Assembly: GCA_960531495.1 (NCBI GenBank)
Contig: OY482846.1
Span: 37,401,065 to 37,465,064 of the forward strand
DNA length: 64,000 nt
Source: Zeus faber
Lineage: Eukaryota > Chordata > Actinopteri > Zeiformes > Zeidae
Direction: 5' to 3'
Shown here: piece by piece, positions 35,689 to 46,971 of the stretch
Numbering within the stretch: the stretch's first letter is position 1
Layout of the letters: each line of letters starts with the position of its first letter
Position numbers and translations under genes: made by a program
Notes under the pieces: model-generated
Seen by the model: the letters and a program-made list of their open reading frames with translations, nothing else
Database searches by the model: none
What the model was told of the DNA's origin: nothing

Positions 35689-35730
<42 letters not shown>
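35643..35730. repeat. (CA)n with CACG variants
   Basis: CA repeat with 'gcacgca' interruptions at both ends. Confidence 0.95.
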
Positions 35731-36023
35731 AACATAAGTGTGGAGGTTAACAGGTGTTTATTCAAGCACAGAGCCTTGTTGACCCTACAGGTTGGTGCAC
35801 GGTCGCTAGGATCCAGAGGCGGGAGGTGCTGCACTTACTTCACACACTCCTCCCACCGGCTGACGTGGAATACGTCACATATATGGTGGTAATCCTTGAG
35901 ATTATTTCATGAAAAAAAAACCATGAATGACATCATCAGGACTTTTGTAATACCTCGGGACTTCTTTGTAATGTTTACACTGACAATTTGTACAAACTCA
36001 AAACTATACAGTATATATGTCAA

Positions 36024-36024
<1 letters not shown>

Positions 36025-36074
<50 letters not shown>
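36025..36074. repeat. (TA)n microsatellite
   Basis: About 25 TA units. Confidence 0.95.
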
Positions 36075-36078
<4 letters not shown>

Positions 36079-37124
36079 TGCACTGACTACAATAAATATT
36101 GAAGGCGGGCACACCATTGCTGGCGCACAACAGGCACAGTCGGTATTAAAAATTTCTATTTCCAATTTGAAGACAGTGACTGAGAACGTGTGCCCGTCAT
36201 GCACAGAGCTTTTTTCAGTTTCATTCAATTAGAAAACAGAGGAAAATAAATACATCTAAAATAAAAAACACACTGTTTTTATTTGCTTTGTTTGGAAAAA
36301 AGACCACTCTGATCGGAGCTGTGAAGCTGCACCAGCTTGCCTGGGTCCACCGCGGGGCGATGCTCACCATAATGGTATGGTCCACTTCAGGGGTGTCTGA
36401 AATCGTATTACAAGATTCTTCCAGGCATGAAAATGGGAAAAACAGTAGATTGTAATGTTTACAATTACAGGTAAGAAGGACATGTAAATGTCTCGACCCC
36501 CCCCCAACCTGTTGTTTTCACCTCTTTTGGAGGGGTCCAAGCCTTAATTAGGGGGGTCAGACCCCCCCAACCCTCCCCTGTAATTCGAACCATGGTACTG
36601 TCAGACAGGGCGTAATCGGGCCGCAGAGAAAGCCCTGTGGAGCTCATTTAAATCGGGGAACTCATAAAACATTTGGGGCTGACGCCGCGGACGCCCACCC
36701 CTAACAATGCCACTGGCTGCCCCCCAAGAAATGGATTTTCCGTCTACCAACGTTGGCTGAGAAATGATTTTATGTACTGTAGGTATATGTAATTATTTGA
36801 TATATTACTGTAGATGTCGGACTCCCTTCACGCCACTTGTTTACTGACGCACAGACCATCCGCCAGGTCGGCATACCATGAAGCTCTGAACTGGTTTACT
36901 GCTGTTAGTTGCTGTATTGAAATAATGTATTTACAACATGTGAGTACTTTTCTGAGATGTTATTTCACCAACACACTGGAAAAAAAACATTGCAAATAAG
37001 ACAACTTTTATTGTGATTCCTTACAGCCATCTTGGACTTGCATCCGTGTTCTGAATTTAGAAACGGGTGCTCAGGCACTTAAATTTGTGGTTACTCCAAT
37101 GGTCGATGTATGCTTTGATTGTTT
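36075..37124. other. No gene recognised
   Basis: A C/G-rich patch at 36499-36572 contains a short palindrome, 'ggggggtc' / 'gacccccc', with a 1-nt spacer. No domain is seen in the frames. Confidence 0.5.
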
Positions 37125-37198
37125 CTAGCTCCTCGTGTAAGTCGCTTTGGAGAAAAGCGTCTGAGCAATGAATAAATTAATAGATGTAAATGTAAGCG
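37125..37198. repeat. Common teleost repeat end
   Basis: 'gtgtaagtcgctttggag' followed by 'aaaagcgtctgagcaatgaa' and a 'tgtaaatgtaa' tail is a sequence found at the end of many fish interspersed repeats (usual form 'gataaaagcgtctgctaa'). Confidence 0.7.
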
Positions 37199-38608
37199 TC
37201 GCAGTACATTGGGGAGATGATTCTCAGGGCGGTTGGCACCAACATCAACTCCTGAGGCAGTGTAACACAGTCTTGCAATTCATCAACAGAATTAGAAGTG
37301 AGCTTTATCATGCAAATATTCTACAGGATTACTATAGAATGATCATATAGAATATTATAGGAAATATCATACAATTTCCTAATGAAATAGTAATGGGAGT
37401 ATTTTTCCATAAGGGCAAATGTTAGAAGCACTGCCTTGTAAAAACAGATACTACTGTTGAAGATGGTGCACGTGTGTTGTAAGTGCATTCATGTGTGCAT
37501 GTGCTGGCTGTATATTTGTATGGTTGCAAGATATGACCGTACTGTATATCTGTTCGCTAATTCAGTGGGAACACCGGCGGGGCAAGTCAGTCGTGACTTA
37601 TGTGTCGTGGAGCGGTGGAGGGCAGGTGAGCGGAAGCCTGTCCGGGCTTCTCTGCATGGAAAGATAAACATAAGGTGAAATCTCCATGATCTATTTATCA
37701 CACAGGCACACACACGGGCAAACTAAACTCCTGCACAGACACAAAGACACACTAAACACACACTCAGTCACATGCACACAAAATGCACTTATGTATGCAT
37801 GCATGCACCGTGACCACATGCACTCGTGCATATATGGTTTAGAAGAACCACATACCTGAATAACCACTAGCACCAGCATGAAAAGGACAATCGTCATGAT
37901 TTAGCTTTGGCTTCAATGCTGTTTTAATGCCGTTTTACTTACAAATGGGTTTGTATGTCATTTTAAAATTTTTGATATGCTTCGTCTAATTTACCCTCAT
38001 GATCCAGAAATGTCTTCGCAATCCCAACCTAATCCTGTTTTTTAAGGCTTTTTACTATATTACCCTATAAACCACCTATACATGAATACAGGCATAAGCA
38101 CAAACTCCTGTAATCATAGATCCATCTTCAGGCCAGGGTATGAATTTGTACAAAGTTTGGGCAGAAACGTCCCTTCCAATGTACAAATACACTCGACCTG
38201 TTTGTCTAGACCCGCTTAAAAAGATTCAAGATATGCCGTTTGGTTGGACTCCTTCTCATTCACAGCTTGATATCGAACAGCAAGCGAGTTAACACTTTTA
38301 TAGTATCACTGGTGTTGCAGCTGCGAGGCCACCGTAACCTCAGCAACGTCCGTAGTATCGCACATGAAATAATTAAGCAGGCGCGTAAGCAATCTACAGT
38401 CACACTCATCGCTTGCGTTGATGAAAGACTCTAATGAACCACAAAACATCCCCTTGGGGTCCCCGCTAGCTTTGTGGCAGGCTCCAATGGCCTTTATTTT
38501 TCACTTTCTGTTGCTTTGAGCTTGCTGGGGCTGCGGTAATGACTCTGCTGAAGTCATAGTCCAAGGTGACAGGTGAATTGATTTATTGATTGAAACGTAT
38601 TAACATGA
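37199..38608. other. No gene recognised
   Basis: Short frames only. Scattered CA-rich sequence lies at 37700-37810. No repeat ends seen. Confidence 0.5.
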
Positions 38609-38644
38609 GGGGGGGTGGGGTGGGGTGGGTGGGCGGAGGGGGGG
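38609..38644 (+). other. G-quadruplex motif
   Basis: Seven G tracts of 3-7 G are separated mostly by single T (7G-T-4G-T-4G-T-3G-T-3G, then C, GG, A, 7G). Four or more G tracts with 1-nt loops are the most stable class of predicted G-quadruplex. Confidence 0.85.
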
Positions 38645-39004
38645 ATTATGAGGTTGCAAATGGTACATTGTAGTCCGTATTTAAGGGCCCGGCCAAGGTC
38701 ACAATTTGACGTCTCAATTTGAATCTCGTCTCCATCTTCAAGTCGCGCTGTCTCAAATGGAATTGAGATTGATCATAAGGGTGTATAAGGGTTTCTTGGG
38801 GGCTTGACCAAAGTGGCTATTGGCTGTACGTCACAGCCCACAAATGGTCTTCTTCTCAGATACAGGTAAGTATCTGAGGGGGTATAGTCGGGCCATTTTA
38901 ATCCCAAAAATGGATGGTATTCCCCTTGTCCCTGCAACTTCACAAGGTTTAGATCAAGGTCATATTATAGTGATGAATGGATTTTTTTATCTGTTGTTTT
39001 TGAC

Positions 39005-39066
39005 TTGAAGCCAGTGCCAGAAGGTAGGAGCTGAAACCCCTGGTGAGGAGGGTGGGTACAGAAGAC
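39005..39066 (-). mobile_element. LINE 3' ORF fragment, left half
   Basis: 'gtaggagctgaaacccctgg' and 'gaggagggtgggta' resemble the C-terminal ORF2 region of fish L2-type LINEs read on the minus strand. The continuation appears at 40845-40905 after the inserted elements. Confidence 0.45.
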
Positions 39067-39275
39067 ATCTGACCAAGTCCCTCTTATCCAAGTCACAAGT
39101 CTCAAGTCATTTCGTCCAGGTCCCAAGTAATTTTTTCTTGGGCCAGTGAAGTCAAGTCAAGTCAAGTGAAGTCAAGTCAAGCCAAGTTAAGTCGAGTCCT
39201 TAGTTAAGGCAAAGCAAGTCCCAAGTCAAGTCACTTTTTATTACCCCAAGAAACTGCAGTTTTACCTGCACCTAT

Positions 39276-40081
39276 CAGTGGTGTAGTCTAGTCTATTGAA
39301 GTAGGTATACCATTATACCGTTATAACTTATTTTATCGTCCTTTTATTTTCCTTCCTATATGGTAAGCCAAGAGAAACAAAGAGAAAGTGTATGAATAAA
39401 TAAAGTATAATGTCCAAGTGTGCACCCTTGGAGAATTACTGGAACAAAGGGGGGGGGGGGGGGGGTGATGTGGCAATGAGGGAGTTAATTACTGGGAGCG
39501 GAGAATGTGTGGCATGCAACGATGGGAATTACGGCTCTTTGAAGGGAACCGGATCTTATGGCTCTGTTTGTTTTTGAGACGTTCAAAAGAATGACTCTTC
39601 GTCCTTTTTGGATACTGTAACATTGTTACATTGGAAAATGACACAAATAACACGTGAAAGTAATTTATGATACTCTCCCTAAGTATGTTATTTATTTATC
39701 TTTATTACATTTTATTTATTCAAGTAATTTTTGAAAAACGTTTCACAATAAAGAATAAAATAAAACCTACTCTAGTTTGTTATTTTTGTGCAGAAGAGGT
39801 ATAAACAGTATTTTTCATACATAAACAATAATAGTAAAAACCTCACAGTCAGACAAGTGCATGTCTGCTTTCCCTTTGTGAAGCTGAGGTGACAGTGGGT
39901 GCGCTCCTTTTCAGCCAGCCCACCCCATAAGTTATAATCTACCCGGCATTTGCCAAACAAAATCACTGATTGTAATCTGTCTTACGTATCATTGCGCATT
40001 TTAAGTGGGTATGGGAAAATCCTGGAGCTTTCTTTGTGGGTCTACGGCATACACCTGTGTATCACATAGACTACACCACTG
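39276..40081. mobile_element. hAT-type MITE nested in the AAGTC element
   Basis: Perfect 15-bp inverted ends 'cagtggtgtagtcta' (39276-39290) and 'tagactacaccactg' (40067-40081) bound an 806-bp body without a transposase. CAGTGGTGTAGTC is a frequent hAT terminus in fish. The body holds 17 consecutive G (39449-39465). The flanks 'gcacctat' and 'gctttaag' are not convincing duplications. Confidence 0.85.
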
Positions 40082-40304
40082 GCTTTAAGACAAGGTTGAA
40101 GTACCTGTCTAATAATGATATTATTGGCCAAAATATCTTATCTGTGCAAAAAGTACGACATTGAATCTGTATTACGTTTGTATAATTATTGATATTCATT
40201 GAAATAAATGTAATCAAGCAAAAAACAAATCACTTCATAAATGCTCATTTATTTCTTAATTTCTTCTCAATCAAAAAATATGACCCTTTTGGCTACTGTT
40301 CAAA

Positions 40305-40545
40305 TTTTAATTGATCTTTACTTTGAACTTTTATATAGATTATTTTTTTACTTTATCTTTAATTTGAACTTTTTATGGAGAATTGTTTTTATTGATCTTT
40401 AATTTGAACTATTTAAAGAGAATTGTTTTACTCTATCTTTAATTTGAACTTTTTATGGAGAATTGATTTAATTGATCTTTGATTTGAACATTTTAAAGAG
40501 AATTGTTTTACTTTATCTTTAATTTTAACTTATTATTGAGAATCG
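40305..40545. repeat. Six-unit, about 40-bp tandem array
   Basis: Six units share 'atctttaatttgaact' and '(g)agaattgtttta'. Odd and even units differ ('ttgatcttt...aaagagaatt' versus 'tttatcttt...tatggagaatt'), so the true period is a dimer of about 80 bp. Confidence 0.85.
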
Positions 40546-40844
40546 CAGTGCCATTCCCAGTACTGGCAAGTGTCACACTGTAACTTTCACGTAATGTGCC
40601 ACTGACAACATTGAACATTTTAATATTTGATATTCAATATAATATTTAAACTGAAAACATAAAAAAAAGACAATAGAGTTATTCGAGTCATCGTGTCTCA
40701 AGTCAAGTCAAGTCACGAGTCTTTAACTTCTAGCCTTTAAGTCCAAGTTGAGTCTCAGGTCACTTATTTATGTCAAGTCAAGTTGCAATTCATCAAAATG
40801 GTGACTCAAGTTGACTCGAGTCCAAGTCACAATGACTCAAGTCC

Positions 40845-40905
40845 TCATCTCTGGGGTTCTGAAATGATGTACTCAGCCCTCTTCACCAGCCTATGATAGA
40901 TGACA
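40845..40905 (-). mobile_element. LINE 3' ORF fragment, right half
   Basis: 'atgatgtactcagccctctt' continues the LINE similarity that broke off at 39066. Confidence 0.45.
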
Positions 40906-41223
40906 GAGCTGGACCCCTGTGATTTTGCTACTACTGTTTACTATTTTGGACAATGAGTTTTTGAGTTTGACCTTTAAGCTGCCATACCAGCAAGTTCTGG
41001 ACAATGATAAAATGGCTCGAACTCATCACAAACCCAAAATATAAACAATGAATTGAAAGCCCAACCAGAGAGAAGAAGGCTTTGGATCATTGTTACAGTA
41101 TCATCAGCAGAGCTCATCACGCAGTCCCCTGCGTGGTTCTGGACTATCTGACAAACAAAACCATGCTATGTTGTGCGGAGATCTAAGAATTGGAGGAGCA
41201 GAGAAGCAGTGGAGAAATGCGTG
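40906..41223. other. Probable decayed LINE-related sequence
   Basis: 'ttttggacaatgagtttttgag' and the downstream 'atcattgttacagtatcatc' have the look of LINE untranslated sequence, but no reading frame or named match supports a firm call. Confidence 0.3.
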
Positions 41224-41270
41224 ATGTTTGTCCAGGCTGTTGGACTGCATCCAACAGCCTGGACAAACAT
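41224..41270. repeat. Perfect hairpin, 21-bp stem, 5-nt loop
   Basis: The arm 41224-41244 ('atgtttgtccaggctgttgg' plus a) is exactly inverted at 41250-41270 around 'ctgca'. Confidence 0.95.
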
Positions 41271-42339
41271 TTGCTTCTGTGAGGACAGTTGTATTTAAAT
41301 ACATACCAGGGTGAGTTATCACAATGACAAACCCTAGTTCACAGCAAGACTCAGAAAGGAAAGGGCTCAAGAGTGGTGAGGGATCGGTTTAGACTGGTTA
41401 AGTTTACGTTTGGCAAGGCCATTAACCAACGCCTTCTCGTCATTCTGGAAGGGGCCACTGGAGATCACAAACTATTAAACCAAATCCTTCCCACTCTATA
41501 GCCCCCTTTCCGACCCGCATTGAAAGCCATGGATCTACAATGTTCCATATTGGCATCATGTAGGAATGGGAGCTGGTCTCTATGTTCCGTAAAAGTCGGT
41601 TCATAAATGTATCCACGCTGGAAGTAGTATCAGTTCAGTTCCGGCAAATGGCCGGAACGGCTGCGAATGGAATTATGCGGGAATGGAATCAGTAACATTT
41701 CCTTAAAGAAGGGGTGGAGCATATCCAAATAAAGCACAAATAGTTTTTTTTTTACAAATATTTATTTAGTAAACATACTTAAAAATTGGTTTTCGGGAAG
41801 AAAAATGGCAAGTCTGACCCAAAATGTGGTGCTTGGCTGCAAAGACGAGAAACTGAAACACGTCCAGTCTCTATGGAGACAGGTCTTCAGATTATTATAT
41901 TTATTATTTGTCTTCTCAAAAAATGCAACTCAGACATTAAATGTGTCCTTGACAGTTGCAGGGACATCAGGAACAAGCGTTTCGCTTGCCTGCCGGCTGC
42001 ACAGAGCCTGAGAAGGAATGAGCGGAGACGGAGAAGGAAAATGGGTGGAGAACGTTCAGTCTCCAGAGGCAGCGTGTAGGACAAGCTGAAAATGTTCACA
42101 CTGATTAAATAACATTGGTTAGCTTTATTGCATCTGGGAACGGGGGCTCTGTCCGTTCTCAGTCAGCGGAGGGAAGAGTCCCTGGTCTAAATACGGATTC
42201 TGTTGCCTAGTATCACATGATATTAGACACCTCTTCCGCGAGTGTGACGTAATGTATCCGGAACAGTCATCTATGTGGGGACGGACTCCATACAGAACTC
42301 TGCCGTAAAGGAGGCTATGTGCGAATGATTACCTACTGC
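41271..42339. other. No gene recognised
   Basis: Overlapping plus frames at 41786-42079 (97 codons) and 41805-42011 show no domain. No clear repeat end. Confidence 0.45.
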
Positions 42340-42660
42340 CTTGCCGTATATTTTTTATCCAGCAATGTTACGCATTTCATGTGAGAAAGGGGCTTATGAA
42401 TGACCTCAGTCTGGCAAACAAACTCAATGAGTTCTACTGCGGATTTGACAGACAATGGAACAGTCCTGACTCTGACCCACACACCCAGGCCCCCTCCACA
42501 GCTACCACACCTCTTCTTTCCGTCCTGGATAGAAACGCTACGCCCCTCCTCGCAAAGGACCCAGGCAGCCCCCTCCCCCACATCACACCTCTCTCCATCC
42601 TGGAGAGAGACTTAAACCGACCTTTCAGGAGACAGAACAGAACCCAGAACACCCTCCAGC
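42340..42660 (+). mobile_element. L2-like LINE ORF2 fragment (between EN and RT)
   Basis: The plus frame from 42381 reads 'DLSLANKLNEFYCGFDRQ', the conserved 'SLANxLNxFYxRF' motif that lies between endonuclease and reverse transcriptase in L2-type ORF2, followed by a proline/threonine-rich linker to 'ERDLNRPFRRQNRTQNTL'. Similarity ends at a perfect hairpin (42638-42685). Neither the EN nor the RT domain is present. Confidence 0.65.
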
Positions 42661-42685
42661 GTCCTGGAGGGTGTTCTGGGTTCTG
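42638..42685. repeat. Perfect hairpin, 22-bp stem, 4-nt loop
   Basis: The arm 42638-42659 ('cagaacccagaacaccctcc' plus ag) is exactly inverted at 42664-42685 around 'cgtc'. The left arm is LINE coding sequence; the right arm ends the similarity to the LINE. Confidence 0.97.
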
Positions 42686-43117
42686 GTTTCTGCAGTTTGT
42701 TAAGTGTAGTTAAAGGGTAATGTTAATACATGACGTTTATTTCCCAAATTTTTTTTTTATTTTTTGTTTGAAACGATGATAGACAACAAACTTTGTGATA
42801 TTTCTGTGCGTACTGGCACATCATTATTGAATTGTTTTATGGCACACATTATTGAATGGCACACATTAAAATAACTCAAAATTTCGTCTTGCTAATATCT
42901 GCTCCGTATGTACATTGTTTGGATGAAACATCAACCGCGAGGTCTTTGTGACAGTGTCGTTAAAACAAGATTTAACCATGTTGTTGTGTTATGTTGAAGT
43001 TGGTTTTCCAGATAATTTAAGGCTTCAAAATTACAAGAAATTTTCATCATTTTTTCTCTTACAATAACAATAAGGTGCTGCCTACAATTACAATAGGATT
43101 CCATCCCTGGGTTGGAC
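42686..43117. other. No gene recognised
   Basis: AT-rich; no feature seen. Confidence 0.5.
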
Positions 43118-43121
43118 CCCC

Positions 43122-43167
<46 letters not shown>

Positions 43168-43168
43168 G
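43118..43168. repeat. (CAA)n microsatellite
   Basis: About 16 CAA units. Confidence 0.95.
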
Positions 43169-43195
43169 CCTTATAGTTATTAAAACAACAACTAG

Positions 43196-43302
43196 GCTAC
43201 TACTACTACTACAACTACCATTAATAATAATGATAATAATTATAATAGCCTATTCATTATTAAAACAAGAACTAGGCTGCTACTACTAATTCTACTACTA
43301 AG

Positions 43303-43343
<41 letters not shown>

Positions 43344-43370
43344 TACTACTAATAATAATAATAATTAATA
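43196..43370. repeat. (ACT)n / (AAT)n microsatellites at family A end
   Basis: Imperfect ACT and AAT runs, with a block 'attattaaaacaa(g)aactaggct' present twice (near 43178 and 43255), which shows a local duplication. It adjoins family A copy 2 on its 3' side. Confidence 0.9.
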
Positions 43371-44152
43371 AAGCTGCAGGCAGCAATACACGGGATCCAG
43401 TATCGACATCAATTACAATATTTCGAGTTTCCATGGAGTGTAGCATCAGTTTGTGCCGTCGCTTCTCTTTACATCAGCATATTGACCAAAACGAGTTACA
43501 ATTCTTCACGTTCCCTTTGAAAGCAGCATCTGCTGACATAATGACGCAAGTTCTGATGACACGCAGAATTACTAATACAAGCTTATACACTTTTGCGTGT
43601 TGTAAATTTATCCTAAAAACTGGAAGGTGGCTGTCTACCACCTGTAGTCCACAGAGTTTGCCTCACAGTGTCTCTGTGGAAGAAAATCACTCTGTGGGAA
43701 GTTTCCAACACAACAGTTCCGTTGAAACTGATTAAACACTGCATGTCCCTCAGACATTTCATCAACTTTTTTCAACTTTTGGGACTAAAATAAAACGGAC
43801 ACGATTCTGAACCTTGCTTGTGACATGTGTGTGAGGACACCAAAACTGAATATCTTTTGGACTGTTTTGGACTCCTGCAGTTTGTGTGTTAGGACTGGCT
43901 TGAATGCCACGATGCGATGCGACAGATCATGTTTATATTTACATTAACAAAAAGGGGAAAAGAGATAAAATATCAAACGAAAGGCGTCAAGGCGATACAC
44001 ACACACACTCACACGCATGCGTGCAGTTTGCAACCACTACAGAGTGATGGTGTCCACACCACGTAGCTCACACGATGCAAATGTGGATTCTTAGCCACAA
44101 CCTGCACATACTGTATATAGCAAATTGGATGATGAATTCTCAAAGCGCCTTA
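43371..44152 (-). repeat. Interspersed repeat family A, copy 2
   Basis: This is the inverted counterpart of 331-1026, from 'aagctgcaggcagcaataca' (3' end) to 'caaagcgccttat' (5' end). The 5' limit agrees in both copies ('aag(a/g)cgcttt'). An extra stretch with CA repeats near 43998 lengthens this copy. Confidence 0.75.
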
Positions 44153-44454
44153 TTTATGTGTATATGTTTTAAGTCTAATGAAAATGAAAAATTGTATGGA
44201 AATCCTTGGAGGGGCTGCGCTGGTGCTATGTCAAATCCCGACGGGAGATTTGAAAATAATGGAAATTGTCAGGTAGTTGGAGTGGGTGGGTGGGTTGGTT
44301 TTTAGTGGTTTTTGGGAAATACTATATTGTCATGTATGTTGTGAATGTTGTTCATGTCCACTAATGCCAACTTTGTTCATGTTTTTCATCGTTAATACTC
44401 AGGATGTTAATGCTGCCTATTAATCTTGTCAAAGTTTATGAAATGTATCTTGTT

Positions 44455-44660
44455 TAAAAACATCTTAGAACATCTGGGAACATCAGGCCCTGGGAAGATA
44501 CGGTCCTTGGAACATAGAACCGTAGTAACATCGGACCCTAGGAGCATAAGGCCCTGGGAATATAGCACTCTGGGAACATAGGTCAGTGGAGAACATAGGA
44601 CTCTAGGAACACAGTGACCCATGAACATGAGGCCCTGTGAACACAGGACCTTGGGTATAA
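44455..44660. repeat. Degenerate about 20-bp minisatellite
   Basis: About ten units of the form 'ggaacataggaccctggg' with substitutions and small indels. A 90-codon minus frame across it (44407-44679) simply reads the repeat as 'VPRVLCSQG'-like units. Confidence 0.85.
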
Positions 44661-46089
44661 AGATACACTTCTTTCTCATGTCCTTTTAAGCATTAGTTAC
44701 ATTTTGCACACCAAAAAACATACTATCAGTAACTGCAGATATGCACACATCACATGGAGCAACAATGCACACACACACACACACACACACTTTCACACAC
44801 ATGACACGCCACATATGGGCGTGTAATCTGGAGCGTCAACATCTTTGAACGTGTTTGAACTTATCTTTAATTCAGCAGGGATGCAGGTCTGCCAGCTTCT
44901 TGATTGCTCACACCCCATTATCCCTGCGGTCTGCATCGGAATGAATGTCCAGCAGGCACAGGGCATGCATGTGTGCGTAGGTAGGCACATGCACACATTC
45001 TCATGAGTGAGCGTGTGAGCGAGAGCGGATAATTTACATGTGTGTTGGGGAGCCTTGTGTTGTGTTCTTTTGTTGGTGACATGTGGAGACGCATCGGTAT
45101 GTGCATATTATAACATTGTGTGTGTGTGTGCGTACGTGCATGGGTGCATGCGTGCGTGCGTGTAGCTACGAGTGTTCAAGGGCTCGGGAATGCCCCTGAG
45201 AGTTGTGTCCGGACACACATCGCCAAGTCGACCGCCCGTGCTTTTGAATCTTCATTACGTTTCGCCACAGGGCAAGAAAACAATTTGTAACTTCACAAGG
45301 AAATGTGGTCACTAAATGGAATGGGGCTTCTTTTTTTTTTTTAGGGGATGGGGGAGCGACAGGGGGTTCTTAGTTGTACCTGGCCTAAATGCTTTGCCCC
45401 CGCTAAACGGTTTATTGTGGAGACAGGGTGTTAAAATGCCCTTGGAGACGATTTCTTCATGTTCTCTGATGTGCTGGTCAACAGCAGCTCATCGGTATTA
45501 CACCTTCAGATTTGATCTCTAGTCGTTAGCCTGAATTTATCCTGACATTTTTGGGTTTCCGCATCACGCACTTTCATTTATGAAGCAAACACTTTATGTG
45601 TTTTCCAAAGGTGGCATGAATTGTTAGGACGAGCTGGGCCATTCCCAGGGAATATTGTCACATTAAAAAACTGATAACCGCCCCTAAATAACCTGGTATG
45701 CAAACAATGCGCTCTTCTTTTAAGTCTCCTTAAAAGAAAGAGACTTGAGAGTGATTTCTTCCATGGGAACAAGTCTTTTGAATGAGTCAGGAGTCACTCC
45801 GCCAAAAGAGTATTTTGTTTATGACTCAGTAGCTATAGCATCAGGTCACACAGGCATTCACTGAGACTCATGTCGCCATTCGCAGATGAAAAGAGGTGAG
45901 AAGCATTGGTCAGAAAGCTGACCAATCTTTTCATTGAGTCACTCGTAAAGAGCCGAATCAGCAATTCCGAATTCAGCACAAATATTTACATCAATCCCCT
46001 CAGCGGCAGCTCTTGGTTTTAGATTTTCAGCATACAGTAATACTGTAGCTGTTGATTCAATAATAAACAAATGGTGCTTCCACCTTTTG
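44661..46089. other. No gene recognised
   Basis: Short CA (44767-44791) and GT (45115-45135) runs. A 9-bp hairpin at 45717-45740 ('cttttaag'/'cttaaaag') is minor. Frames are short. Confidence 0.5.
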
Positions 46090-46148
46090 AAATTCAATCA
46101 GAATCAGTTTATTCAATGAAGTACATGTTGATATATGAGGAATTTGTC
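46090..46148 (-). mobile_element. LINE 3'-end fragment
   Basis: 'aatcagaatcagtttattc' followed by 'gaagtacatgttgatatatgaggaatttg' is the fish LINE 3' end in complement (usual 'atcagaatcagctttattgg'). Confidence 0.5.
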
Positions 46149-46813
46149 GTGGTGAGGAGTGGTCCGTTTCTATGCAGACAATTAGCTTTAACAAGCTTTA
46201 AAAACTCAAAAAACTAAAATAATTGAGAAAATAACAAAGAGCAAAATTAAGTTTGTATGATTGTTCCTGAAAATAGAGAGAATATTGCAAAATCAATGTT
46301 GGAAAAATATATTTTACAAAAATCGAGCTATCGTCGGAAAATGGTCAGCAGGGTAAGTATAAAATGTGTTTGTTAAAAGTACTAAAACTCAATAAAGCAC
46401 CGATGCGGTGCTTTTTAAAAGAAGTATTCAGTACAGTTGTCCATCACTTTAGTTAAGCAAGGCTCGACATGTTATCATTTAGTTGCAGGGCGCTCTTAAT
46501 TCCAAAAGGCTCAGAGTGATTCCAGTTTTTCTTTTTGTTGTTGTTTTTATTTTTTTTTTAAACGAGTCGTACAATTTGAAACGAGTCGTGTCTCGGAACT
46601 GTACCCCCGAAATATTTTTACTAAGTCCCGATTTCATGCTTTCCAAAACAAGCTTTAATTTTCCCCCAAGTCGTCATCTGCAGCCACCCCCTGGAGAGAC
46701 ATGTTCAACATTAATGCAATTATTACGCAGGCATATGCTGCGGTTGTTTTTTGGCACTGCGAGGCCCTGTGGGCTAATAGGCCTGTCTTCTGCCCAGATG
46801 CTCATAGGAGAGG
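46149..46813. other. No gene recognised
   Basis: AT-rich; the 143-codon frame at 46483-46914 is extended by the downstream GT repeat and shows no domain. Confidence 0.5.
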
Positions 46814-46895
<82 letters not shown>

Positions 46896-46912
46896 TTGTG
46901 TGTATTGTGTGT
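46814..46912. repeat. (GT)n microsatellite, about 95 bp
   Basis: Long near-perfect GT run. Confidence 0.97.
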
Positions 46913-46944
46913 AAGTGATCGTAAGCATGTTTTTGACAGTGTGT

Positions 46945-46971
46945 ATATATACTTTATATATATATATATAT
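46945..46971. repeat. (TA)n microsatellite
   Basis: TA run with one interruption. Confidence 0.85.

Larger units (their letters stand above)
39067..40844. mobile_element. AAGTC-rich element inserted in LINE
   Basis: Both flanks consist of variants of 'caagtc', 'gactcaagtc' and 'gactcgagtc' (39072-39235 and 40683-40842). The middle is AT-rich and contains a hAT MITE and a 40-bp tandem array. The left and right outside sequences join up as one LINE fragment, so the 1.8 kb is an insertion. The AAGTC-rich ends are seen in a repeat common to many fish. I see no transposase. Confidence 0.6.

Noticed and set aside
40305..40545. CRISPR-like array
   Set aside because: Units are contiguous diverged tandem repeats without unique spacers, in a eukaryotic genome.
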